NCBI RefSeq assembly: GCF_000626675.1 | Contig: NZ_CP006842.1 | Coordinates: 3,100,001 to 3,164,000, forward strand | Length of the DNA stretch: 64,000 nt | Origin: Corynebacterium glyciniphilum AJ 3170 | GTDB taxonomy: Bacteria; Actinomycetota; Actinomycetes; Mycobacteriales; Mycobacteriaceae | Direction: 5' to 3' | In this document: positions 51,910-59,937 of the stretch, one piece after another | Layout of the letters: each line of letters opens with the position of its first letter | How positions within the stretch are numbered: the stretch's first letter is position 1 | Notes under the pieces: model-generated | Told to the model about the DNA's origin: nothing | The model's database searches: none | What the model saw: only the letters and a program-made list of their open reading frames with translations | Made by a program: the position numbers and the translations under genes

Positions 51910-53280
51910 ATGAACTCCAGCGCCTCCCCCAACCTCCGGACAACTTCGACCCGCCGCCACGGACACACCGTCCGGGAACATGTCCTCACCGCGCCGCTGG
52001 TCCATCACTCTCCTGACCCACGTACCGTCGAGATCTACGCCCGCGAGTATGTCCCGGACGGCGGCGAGGATCGCCCCGCGCTGCTGTTCCTCCAGGGCGG
52101 ACCCGGCCACGGGGCACCCCGTCCCACAGCGAACGGTGACGGCGGATCCCTCTCAGGGTGGCTCGGCGAGGCGCTCAACCACTACCGGGTGATCCTGTTC
52201 GACCAACGCGGCACCGGCCGCTCAACTCCCGTCGATGTCGCAGCTCCCGAAGCACTCGGACCCACACCCCAGGACCAGGCCGACTACCTCACCCACCTAC
52301 GTGCTGACAGCATCGTGGAAGACGCCGAACTGCTTCGCCGGGCACTCGGTGACGATCCCTGGACGCTGTTGGGCCAGTCTTTCGGTGGATTCTGCATCAC
52401 CTCCTACCTCTCCCGTCGACCCGAAGGAGTCCGTGAAGCTTTCTTCACCGGCGGACTGCCCGGTTATGCCAACGACGCGCACACCCGGGTGGACGACATC
52501 TACCGCGCCACCTTCGCCAAGACCGCCGTCCGCAACGACCGCTTCTACACCCGCTTCCCGTGGGCGCGGCACCGTGTGGCCGAGATCTGCCGTCACCTGG
52601 ACGACACCGAGGAGACACTGCCGACCGGCGAGCGTCTGACGTCACGCAGGTTCCGCACCGTCGGCATGAACCTGGGCCGCACCGGGGGTTTCGACATGTT
52701 GTCCTACCTGCTGGAAGACCCCTTCCGCACCGTCCCCGGCAGCCCGGGGGCCGCGGGACGTCGCCGTCTACGCACACCCTTTCTCACCGAACTGGCCGGA
52801 CACCTCAGTGTGTCGGACGCCCCGCTGTACGCGGTGATGCACGAGTCGATCTACGGCATCGACACCGCCACCCGCTGGTCGGCACACCGTCTCCGCGAGG
52901 AGGTCTCCGGTTTCACGGAGAACACCGAGAACACCGACCGTGCCGGCGGTCCGCTCTATCTCACCGCCGAGCACTTCTTTCCCTGGCAGTTCGAAGAAGA
53001 TCCAGCGCTGCGCCCGTGGAAGGAAGTCGCCGACCTGCTCGCCGCAAAGGATGACTGGACGCCGCTCTACGACGCCGACCAACTACGGCAGACAAGCGTC
53101 CCGACCGCCGCCGCGGTCTACCTCGACGACATCTTCGTCCCGTTCGAGCTGTCGATGGAGACGGCCTCGACGATCCGGGGATTGCGCCCCCGCGTCACCA
53201 ACCGCTGGGAACACAACGGAATCAGCCAGGATGGCGCCGCTATCCTGCGGCATCTGCGCGCGCTGGTGAAAGATCACTGA
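51910..53280 (+). CDS. Prolyl aminopeptidase-like alpha/beta hydrolase
   Basis: A 456-residue hydrolase of the proline iminopeptidase/tricorn-factor F1 group. The oxyanion motif is FLQGGPGHGAP and the nucleophile is Ser157 in LLGQSFGGF. The cap region is extended, and VYLDDIFVPFELS and NRWEHNGISQDG carry the C-terminal Asp and His of the triad. The ATG at 51910 follows CTGGAGGAC. It probably trims N-terminal prolines in the cytosol; peptide specificity is unverified. Confidence 0.87.
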   Translation: MNSSASPNLRTTSTRRHGHTVREHVLTAPLVHHSPDPRTVEIYAREYVPDGGEDRPALLFLQGGPGHGAPRPTANGDGGSLSGWLGEALNHYRVILFDQRGTGRSTPVDVAAPEALGPTPQDQADYLTHLRADSIVEDAELLRRALGDDPWTLLGQSFGGFCITSYLSRRPEGVREAFFTGGLPGYANDAHTRVDDIYRATFAKTAVRNDRFYTRFPWARHRVAEICRHLDDTEETLPTGERLTSRRFRTVGMNLGRTGGFDMLSYLLEDPFRTVPGSPGAAGRRRLRTPFLTELAGHLSVSDAPLYAVMHESIYGIDTATRWSAHRLREEVSGFTENTENTDRAGGPLYLTAEHFFPWQFEEDPALRPWKEVADLLAAKDDWTPLYDADQLRQTSVPTAAAVYLDDIFVPFELSMETASTIRGLRPRVTNRWEHNGISQDGAAILRHLRALVKDH

Positions 53281-53301
53281 TCCGGGATACTCTGTCTCCC
53301 C

Positions 53302-54819
53302 GTGACTGACACCTCCACCGACCCCGGCACGCTGCCCCGGCGGGACACCGTCCGCCTGCCGACGCTGGTCTCCCTCATCGTCGGATCCTGTGTGGGCGCA
53401 GGCATCTTCGCCCTGCCGCAGAACATCTCAGCAGTGGCCTCGCCGGGTGCCGCGATCATCGGCTGGGTGATCACCGGCATCGGTATGTTGTGCGTCGCCT
53501 TCGTCTTCCAGGCATTGGCACAGCGCAAACCGAACCTGGACTCCGGGGTGTACAGCTACGTTCGGGGAGGCCTCGGCGATTTCGTCGGGTTCGCGTCCGG
53601 CTGGGGATACTGGCTGGGCAGCATCATCGCCCAGGTCGGCTACGCCACCCTCTTCTTCGGCTCGCTCGGCCACTTCCTCCCCCTCTTCGCCGACGGCCAG
53701 TCACTCGTCCAGGCATTCTTCGTCTCGGGGCTGAACTGGGTGATCTTCCTGGCATTGTCGCGAGGAGTACGCCAGGCAGCCGTCCTGAACGTGGTCACGA
53801 CCGCGGCGAAACTCCTGCCGATTCTCGCGTTCCTCGGGATCCTGGTCTTCGCCGGTTTCCACACCGAGATCTTCACCGCCGACTTCTGGGGATCAGCGAA
53901 TACCTTCGGCGACAACGCCGATGAGGCAGCAAGTCTGTCCGACCAGGTCAAGGGCATGATGCTGTTCACTGTGTGGGCGTTCATCGGTGTCGAAGGGGCT
54001 TCGACATACTCACGCCGGGCACGCCGCCGCAAGGACGTCTCCATGGCCACCTTGCTGGGCTTCCTCACCGTGTTCCTCCTGTTGGTCATGGTCAGTTTCC
54101 TGTCCTACGGCGTAGCGCCACGCGAGGAGCTCGCTGCCATGGGTGACAACTCCATGGCCGAGGTCCTCGAACTCGTCGTCGGCCCGTGGGGTGCCGGTCT
54201 GGTCTCCATCGGCCTGTGCATTTCCGTGCTGGGTGCCTACGTCTCCTGGCAGATGCTGTGCGCCGAGCCAATCACCCTGATGGCGCAGGACGGCCTGCTC
54301 CCCCGCAAGCTCGGATACATCAACCAGCGTGGCGCCCCGGTCGTCGCCCAGCTGTTCTCAGCGATCGTCATCCAGCTGTTCATCGTGATCTTCTACCTCA
54401 ACGAGTCCGCCTACACCACGATGGTGCAGCTGGCGACATCGTTGTATCTGATCCCGTATCTGTTCTCGGCACTGTACCTGGTGTTCCTGTGCACCCGCGG
54501 CGAAGGAATCTCCCACCCCGATGCCGGGACGAAGTTTGACCTGTCCGGTCCCACCGTGGGCGCTCCGACCAACCGCCGGCACCTGCTGATCGGCGCGTTG
54601 GCATTCGTGTACTCACTGTGGCTGTTCTACGCCGCAGACGTGAAGTACGTCCTGATGGGCATGGTTCTGATCGTCCCCGGCATGATCGCCTACGTTGTCA
54701 CCCGCCGCCGTGCCGGGGGACGCGTCTTCAACGCCTTCGAGTGGGTCATTGCCGTCGGAGTCACCGTGGCGGCGGTCGTCGCGGTGGTGCTGATCGCCCA
54801 GGGGACGCTGAGCCTGTGA
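53302..54819 (+). CDS. APC-family basic amino acid/polyamine antiporter-like permease
   Basis: A 505-residue membrane protein with about 12-13 helices. It opens with LVSLIVGSCVGAGIFALPQN, the helix-1 substrate motif of arginine/ornithine-type antiporters, and contains VWAFIGVEGASTYSRRARRRKDV in the middle. The start is a GTG 22 bases after the prolyl iminopeptidase stop, so coexpression is possible. The exact exchanged amino acids cannot be fixed by eye. Confidence 0.9.
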   Translation: MTDTSTDPGTLPRRDTVRLPTLVSLIVGSCVGAGIFALPQNISAVASPGAAIIGWVITGIGMLCVAFVFQALAQRKPNLDSGVYSYVRGGLGDFVGFASGWGYWLGSIIAQVGYATLFFGSLGHFLPLFADGQSLVQAFFVSGLNWVIFLALSRGVRQAAVLNVVTTAAKLLPILAFLGILVFAGFHTEIFTADFWGSANTFGDNADEAASLSDQVKGMMLFTVWAFIGVEGASTYSRRARRRKDVSMATLLGFLTVFLLLVMVSFLSYGVAPREELAAMGDNSMAEVLELVVGPWGAGLVSIGLCISVLGAYVSWQMLCAEPITLMAQDGLLPRKLGYINQRGAPVVAQLFSAIVIQLFIVIFYLNESAYTTMVQLATSLYLIPYLFSALYLVFLCTRGEGISHPDAGTKFDLSGPTVGAPTNRRHLLIGALAFVYSLWLFYAADVKYVLMGMVLIVPGMIAYVVTRRRAGGRVFNAFEWVIAVGVTVAAVVAVVLIAQGTLSL

Positions 54820-54846
54820 TACTTAGGGTCATCTACACTCCGTACC

Positions 54847-55695
54847 ATGACCCACCACCGCTTCGCCCAGGTCGACGTCTTTTCTGACGACCCCTACCTC
54901 GGCAATCCTGTCGCCGTCATCCTGGATGCCGACCGCCTCTCCGATGAACAGATGGGACGGATCGCCCGCTGGACAAACCTGTCCGAGACGACGTTCGTGC
55001 TGACGCCTACTGCTGACACCGCCGATTACCGGGTCCGGATCTTCACCCCGGGTGGGGAGCTCCCCTTCGCCGGGCATCCCACCATCGGCACCGCGCACGC
55101 ATGGCTGGAGAACGGGGGGTCACCCAAACGGCCCGGCGTCATCGTCCAGGAGTGTGCGGCGGGGCTGGTGGATGTCCACCATGAGCCGGGAGCGGCCACA
55201 CCTCTGGCCTTCACCGCCCCACCGACGACCCGGTCTGGACCACTGTCCGATGAGGTGCTCGCCAAAATCTGTACCGCGCTGCGTGTCGGACGGACAGACG
55301 TGATCGCCCACCAGTGGGTGGTCAACGGTCCACAGTGGGCGGCAGTCCAGTTGCAGGATGCACAGGCGGTTCTGGACCTCGTGCCGGACTTCAGCACCGT
55401 CAACGACCTCGACATCGGCGTCTTCGGTTTCTACGACGCGTCCAACATCGAGATCCGGGCATTCACTCCGGCCGACGGCATCATCGAAGATCCCGTGACG
55501 GGATCCCTCAACGCGTCAGTCGGCCAGTGGCTCTTCCGCACAGGCATGGTCCAGGGCCCCTACACCGCCTCCCAGGGGACGGTGATTCGGCGGACTGGAC
55601 GGGTACAGGTCGTTCCGGTCGACGACGGCACTGTCCGGGTCGGCGGTGTCGCCACGACGCTGTTCCGCGGAAGCGCCGAGACTCCCGCCTGCTAG
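54847..55695 (+). CDS. PhzF-family isomerase-like protein
   Basis: A 282-residue protein of the phenazine-biosynthesis-PhzF fold. The catalytic Glu47 is in WTNLSETTFVL. GGELPFAGHPTIGTAH and DPVTGSLNASVGQWL mark the two halves of the fold. Most members outside phenazine clusters have unknown isomerase roles, and no phenazine genes are nearby. Confidence 0.93.
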   Translation: MTHHRFAQVDVFSDDPYLGNPVAVILDADRLSDEQMGRIARWTNLSETTFVLTPTADTADYRVRIFTPGGELPFAGHPTIGTAHAWLENGGSPKRPGVIVQECAAGLVDVHHEPGAATPLAFTAPPTTRSGPLSDEVLAKICTALRVGRTDVIAHQWVVNGPQWAAVQLQDAQAVLDLVPDFSTVNDLDIGVFGFYDASNIEIRAFTPADGIIEDPVTGSLNASVGQWLFRTGMVQGPYTASQGTVIRRTGRVQVVPVDDGTVRVGGVATTLFRGSAETPAC

Positions 55696-55706
55696 CATCC
55701 GAGCTC

Positions 55707-56986
55707 ATGGAGCTTCCGGAGAACGCAGATGCCGTGAACACTGCGGACACCCTGGACGCTGTCGACATCGACCGTATCCACCAGCGCACACTGCGGGTCG
55801 TGATCCTCAGTCAGATTCTCGGCGGCGCGGGACTCGCAGCGGGCATCACCGTCGGTGCCCTGCTGGCGCAGGAGATGCTCGGCTCTGACCGCCTCGCCGG
55901 CCTGCCGACAGGTCTGTTCACCCTCGGTTCCGCCCTCACAGCATTCCTTGTGGGCCAGTCCACCCGACGGTTCGGCCGACGCGCCGGCCTGGCCTCCGGG
56001 TTCCTCGCCGGCGGCCTCGGCGCCGTCGGTGTCCTTATTGCCGCCGTGCTCGACAACCCGGCGCTCCTCTTCGTCTCGTTGTTCATCTACGGTGCCGGCA
56101 CGGCGACGAACCTGCAGGCCCGCTACGCCGGGGCCGACCTCGCCCCCCCGAGGACCGACGTGGCCACGGCACGTCGATGGCGATGGTGGCCACCACCATT
56201 GGTGCTGTCGCCGGACCCAACCTCGTCGAACCGATGGGGCGGGTGGCCGAGTCCCTGGGAATCCCGACGCTCGCCGGCCCGTTCCTCCTCGCTGCGGTGG
56301 CGTACGCCGGCGCCGGTGTCGTGCTGTTCCTCCTCTTGCGTCCCGACCCCTACCTGCTGGCCCGTGAGATTGCGGGCCTCGCTCCAGCCGGCGGCACCGC
56401 GACCCCGACCGACGGTCCCGCCACCGGCCACCCGGCCGGTGTACGCCTGGGTGCGGCGATCATGATTCTCACGCAGATCACCATGGTCTCGATCATGACG
56501 ATGACGCCGCTGCACATGCAGGCCCACCACCACTCCATCGGCGCGGTGGGGCTCGTCATCGGTCTGCACGTCGGCGCGATGTGGTTGCCGTCCCTGGTGA
56601 CCGGACGACTCGTGGACACCGTCGGACGTCTTCCCGTGGCCATCGCCGGTGGGACGGTCCTGCTGGCCACCGGCGCACTGGCCGCCCTGGCTCCGGGCGA
56701 CTCGTTGGTTCTCCTGGTCGTTGCCCTGATGCTGCTGGGACTCGGCTGGAACCTGGGATTGGTCTCCGGCACCGCCATGGTCGTCGACGCCACCGTGCCG
56801 GACAACCGACCACAGGTCCAAGGCACCATCGATGTCTTCGTCGCGGTCGCCGGTGCAGCAGCCGGACTGGCCTCCGGTGCACTGATGAGCGCAGTGAGCT
56901 ACCAGGCACTCGCCGTGGTCGGCGGCCTGATCCCGCTCGTACTGCTGCCGCTGATGCTGCGGTCAGCGCTCACCGCTCGACGATGA
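55707..56986 (+). pseudogene. MFS transporter gene with a single-base frameshift
   Basis: The frame from ATG 55707 encodes a normal MFS N-terminal half (VVILSQILGGAGLAAGITVG and FGRRAGLASGFLAGG). It breaks at a run of seven C bases at 56143-56149. Inserting one C would read GADLAPPEDRRGHG and then MAMVATTIGAVAGPN, joining the C-terminal half that ends at 56986 and giving about 426 residues. Either the gene is truly inactivated or phase-variable, or this is a homopolymer sequencing error. Confidence 0.85.
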
Positions 56987-57445
56987 GCTGTCGCCCCCGT
57001 CCTGACCACCACCCCGGCCGCCGCGCCCCCTGCGCCGCCGTTGCTCCCACAGCACCACCGCGGTGGACCGCGGGACGTGGACGATCTCACCGCGTCGTCC
57101 ACCCCGCGCCGTCTGTCCGGAGTTCTGCTCAGCGGCCGCGAGGCGCAGCTGCAGGACGTCGACCTCGTCCTTCAGGTCCCGGACCTGGTTCTGAAGGTCG
57201 ATGATCGCCTTGATCCCGGCGAGGTTCACCCCCTCGTCGTGGCTGAGCCGCTGGATCTCCAGCAGTTGGTCGATGTCGTCGCGCGAATAGCGGCGTCCAC
57301 CGCCACTGGTGCGCTCGGGCGAGACCAGACCCAACCTGTCGTAGGTACGCAAGGTCTGTGCGTGCATCCCCGTGATCTCCGCGGCGACGGAGATCACGAA
57401 CACCTCCCGGGATTCGCCCGGAACGTCTCCGTTCCTGTCACTCAT
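56963..57445 (-). CDS. hspR: Heat-shock repressor HspR (MerR family)
   Basis: MerR-type repressor of heat-shock genes. The HTH block VISVAAEITGMHAQTLRTYD is followed by RTSGGGRRYSRDDIDQL, the classic MerR/HspR pattern, and a coiled-coil dimer helix. The C-terminal tail is Arg/Gly and then Ser-rich. I favour the ATG at 57445; an in-frame TTG at 57451 is possible. It ends with its 3' region overlapping the MFS remnant. It follows dnaJ by 20 bases and should recognise the HAIR site in front of clpB. Confidence 0.93.
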   Translation of the reverse strand: MSDRNGDVPGESREVFVISVAAEITGMHAQTLRTYDRLGLVSPERTSGGGRRYSRDDIDQLLEIQRLSHDEGVNLAGIKAIIDLQNQVRDLKDEVDVLQLRLAAAEQNSGQTARGGRRGEIVHVPRSTAVVLWEQRRRRGRGGRGGGQDGGDSSSSSGER

Positions 57446-57465
57446 CTTCAATCACCAGCTGTCTG

Positions 57466-58686
57466 TCAGTTGCCGGACCAGCCCGCACGGGGGTCAAAAC
57501 CGGTTCGTTTCTCTTCCTCAGCGTAGTGACGCAACGCACTCGCCGCGCCCTCGTCGAGATTCTTCGGCACCGCGACTTTCACCGTCACCAACAGGTCACC
57601 GGATGCACCATTGCGTTTGGTGACACCGCGGCCGCGGATACGCAGCGTCGTCCCGTCTGCGGTTCCCGCCGGGATCTTCACCCGCACGCGGGTGTCCAGT
57701 GTCGGCACGGTGACCGCCCCGCCGAGGGCGAGTTCGGTGAAACTGACCGGCACGGTCATCTTCAGGTCGTCACCGTTGCGGGTGAACAGGTCATCGGGAC
57801 GGACATGGACGGTGACGAACAGGTCACCGGCGGGCCGCCCGCGCTCGCCTGCCTCACCCTGGCCGGCGAGCCGGACCTTCTGCCCGTCGACGACACCGGC
57901 GGGCACGCGCACGGTGATCGTCCGGGTGCGGGTGATCCGGCCGGTCCCCGAGCAGTCGTGGCACGGGTCCTCGATCCGGGTTCCGGTTCCGTTGCAGTCA
58001 GAGCAGGGGCGGGAGAACCCGAAGGCACCGCGGTTCTCCGACACCACACCGGTCCCGGAACAGGTGCCGCACCGGGCGCTCGACGTCCCCGGTGTCGCTC
58101 CGGATCCGTGGCAGGTCGTACATGCCGCCGGGCTGGTCAGACGAATCGGGACGGTGACACCCTTGGTCGCCTCACGGAAATCCAGGGTGATCTCCGTCTC
58201 GACGTCCGCCCCACGGGTCCGTCGCTGGGTACGGGTGCCGGCACCCCGGGTTCCTCCACCACCGAACATGTCACCGAAGACATCGCCGAAACCGCCACCG
58301 CCGCCGCCCGCGCCGGCACGGTTGAACAGGTCACCCAGATCAAAACCGTCGAAGCCACCAGCGCCACCAGTGCCACCAGCGCCCCCGGTTCCACCGGGCG
58401 CACCACCGAAGCCGCCGAAGCCACCTCCCGGAGCCCCGTAGCCACCGCTGGCAACCATCTGCTTCAACTCGTCGTATTCGGCACGCTTGTCCTTGTCACC
58501 GAGTACGGAGTAAGCCTCCGAGGCGGTCTTGAACCGGTTCTCGGCCGCAGTGTCGCCCGGATGCGCGTCGGGATGGTTCTCCCGCGCGATCTTGCGGTAG
58601 GCTTTCTTGATCTCGTCGGCCTCCGCGGTGGACGACACGCCGAGGTCGGCGTAGTAGTCCTTGTCGATCCACTCCTTCTGGGCCAC
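57466..58686 (-). CDS. dnaJ: Chaperone protein DnaJ
   Basis: Co-chaperone that stimulates DnaK ATPase. The J domain opens with [19 protein letters not shown] and has HPD at residues 38-40. A Gly-rich linker (about 80-140) precedes four zinc-finger CxxCxGxG repeats ([32 protein letters not shown]) and the C-terminal substrate domain. Length 406 fits type I DnaJ. hspR follows at once, but no grpE or dnaK precedes it; a divergent unrelated gene starts at 58877 instead. Confidence 0.97.
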   Translation of the reverse strand: MAQKEWIDKDYYADLGVSSTAEADEIKKAYRKIARENHPDAHPGDTAAENRFKTASEAYSVLGDKDKRAEYDELKQMVASGGYGAPGGGFGGFGGAPGGTGGAGGTGGAGGFDGFDLGDLFNRAGAGGGGGGFGDVFGDMFGGGGTRGAGTRTQRRTRGADVETEITLDFREATKGVTVPIRLTSPAACTTCHGSGATPGTSSARCGTCSGTGVVSENRGAFGFSRPCSDCNGTGTRIEDPCHDCSGTGRITRTRTITVRVPAGVVDGQKVRLAGQGEAGERGRPAGDLFVTVHVRPDDLFTRNGDDLKMTVPVSFTELALGGAVTVPTLDTRVRVKIPAGTADGTTLRIRGRGVTKRNGASGDLLVTVKVAVPKNLDEGAASALRHYAEEEKRTGFDPRAGWSGN

Positions 58687-58796
58687 CTGGTTCCTCTCTT
58701 CCTGAACAGTCCCGGTTGTGCCGGGGTCTCCGGTCTTCTGCTGACTCTCCGGGGGCCGCCGCCACTGGCCGCAGAGCCCGGAACCCTCTCATGAAA

Positions 58797-58817
58797 CTTG
58801 AGCCTATCACGCTAAGG
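58797..58817. promoter_or_regulatory. Degenerate HAIR-like site upstream of dnaJ
   Basis: CTTGAGC, seven bases, GCTAAGG matches the HAIR consensus at 10 of 14 fixed positions. Its place in the dnaJ promoter region makes weak HspR binding plausible. It is a much poorer match than the clpB site. Confidence 0.35.
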
Positions 58818-58876
58818 TCTATCTCCTCTAACGCACGCCGCGCGGCAGACATTCCCGGCTGTTAGGGTAGGTTCCC

Positions 58877-59932
58877 ATGTTCTCCAGAGACGGTCGGAAG
58901 CGGCCCACCCCACGGCGGGTCGTCGACCCGGAGGCACCCGACGCAATGTTCCCCCACCTCCCCCGTCAGCGTGCTGACCTGCTGCGGGAGGAGACGATGC
59001 GGTACCTCCACGCCGAGGGGTTCGACACCACCTGGCGCCCGGACGGGTACATCGTCGCCACACCCGCCCGCGGGCAGGAGGGGCAGGACGAGCAGGACGC
59101 CCCGCCCCCGCAGTCCCGCCACCTCATCGGACTGGACAACCTCTCCCTCCAGATCGCCGCCGCACCACACGCCCCGGCGTCCGAGATCACCGAGCTGATC
59201 CGATACTTCCTCGCCACGGTTCTCACCGACATCGACGTCGAGGCGCTGACCGACGCCGATTTCCTCCGGCAGCTGCACGTCCGTCTCGCTGCCCGCGGCA
59301 CCCTGGACGCCGCATCCGGTGCCGTGGACGACGCTACCCGCGATTTCACCGGTGACCTGCACGTCTCTCTCGTCCTGGACACCCCGGACGCCATCATGAC
59401 CCTCAACGACGAGGCACTCGCCGCCCACGGTACCGCTACCCGGGAACAGCTCGCCGACCTCTACCGCGTCGGGTACCGCAACACCTGGCAGGAACTCCAC
59501 GACGCCTCCGTCGACGTCAATGAGGTCCGTGGGGATGTGCACGGTGACGCCCCCGGCGCGCACTTCCACGTCGTGGAGTCCGATTCCTTCTTCCTCGCCA
59601 GCGCCCCCTTATTTCTCGACGAACTGTTGCCCCGCTGGCTCCCCGACATGGACACTTCCGCCGGAGTGATGATCACCGTGCCACACCGCCACCTGATGCT
59701 CGTCCGGGAGGTCACTGCGGGGCAGGACCTGCTCGACGGCATCAACACCATGACCTCGGTCGCGCTTGCCCAACTCACGGCCAATCCTGGCCCGCTCACT
59801 GCCCGGCTCCACCTGTCACACGAGGGTGACATCCGTGTCTTCACCGACATCACCACCGGCGACGACGGGCAACGAATCCTCCAGATCGACCCTGACGACT
59901 ACCTGCTGTCCCGGCTCGAGAGCGAGAACTGA
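58877..59932 (+). CDS. Uncharacterised protein, paralogue A
   Basis: I do not recognise this 351-residue soluble protein. It has no signal peptide or membrane segment. Conserved blocks shared with the protein at 62759 are MFPHLPRQRADLLREE, DFTGDLHVSLVLDTPD, LYRVGYRNTWQELHD, ESDSFFLASAPLFLDELLPR and TVPHRHLMLVREV. The pattern (two alpha/beta lobes with a conserved H-R-H-L motif) faintly recalls DUF1444 proteins, but this is a guess. It lies five bases before the Tat-exported hydrolase gene. Confidence 0.75.
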   Translation: MFSRDGRKRPTPRRVVDPEAPDAMFPHLPRQRADLLREETMRYLHAEGFDTTWRPDGYIVATPARGQEGQDEQDAPPPQSRHLIGLDNLSLQIAAAPHAPASEITELIRYFLATVLTDIDVEALTDADFLRQLHVRLAARGTLDAASGAVDDATRDFTGDLHVSLVLDTPDAIMTLNDEALAAHGTATREQLADLYRVGYRNTWQELHDASVDVNEVRGDVHGDAPGAHFHVVESDSFFLASAPLFLDELLPRWLPDMDTSAGVMITVPHRHLMLVREVTAGQDLLDGINTMTSVALAQLTANPGPLTARLHLSHEGDIRVFTDITTGDDGQRILQIDPDDYLLSRLESEN

Positions 59933-59937
59933 CCACG

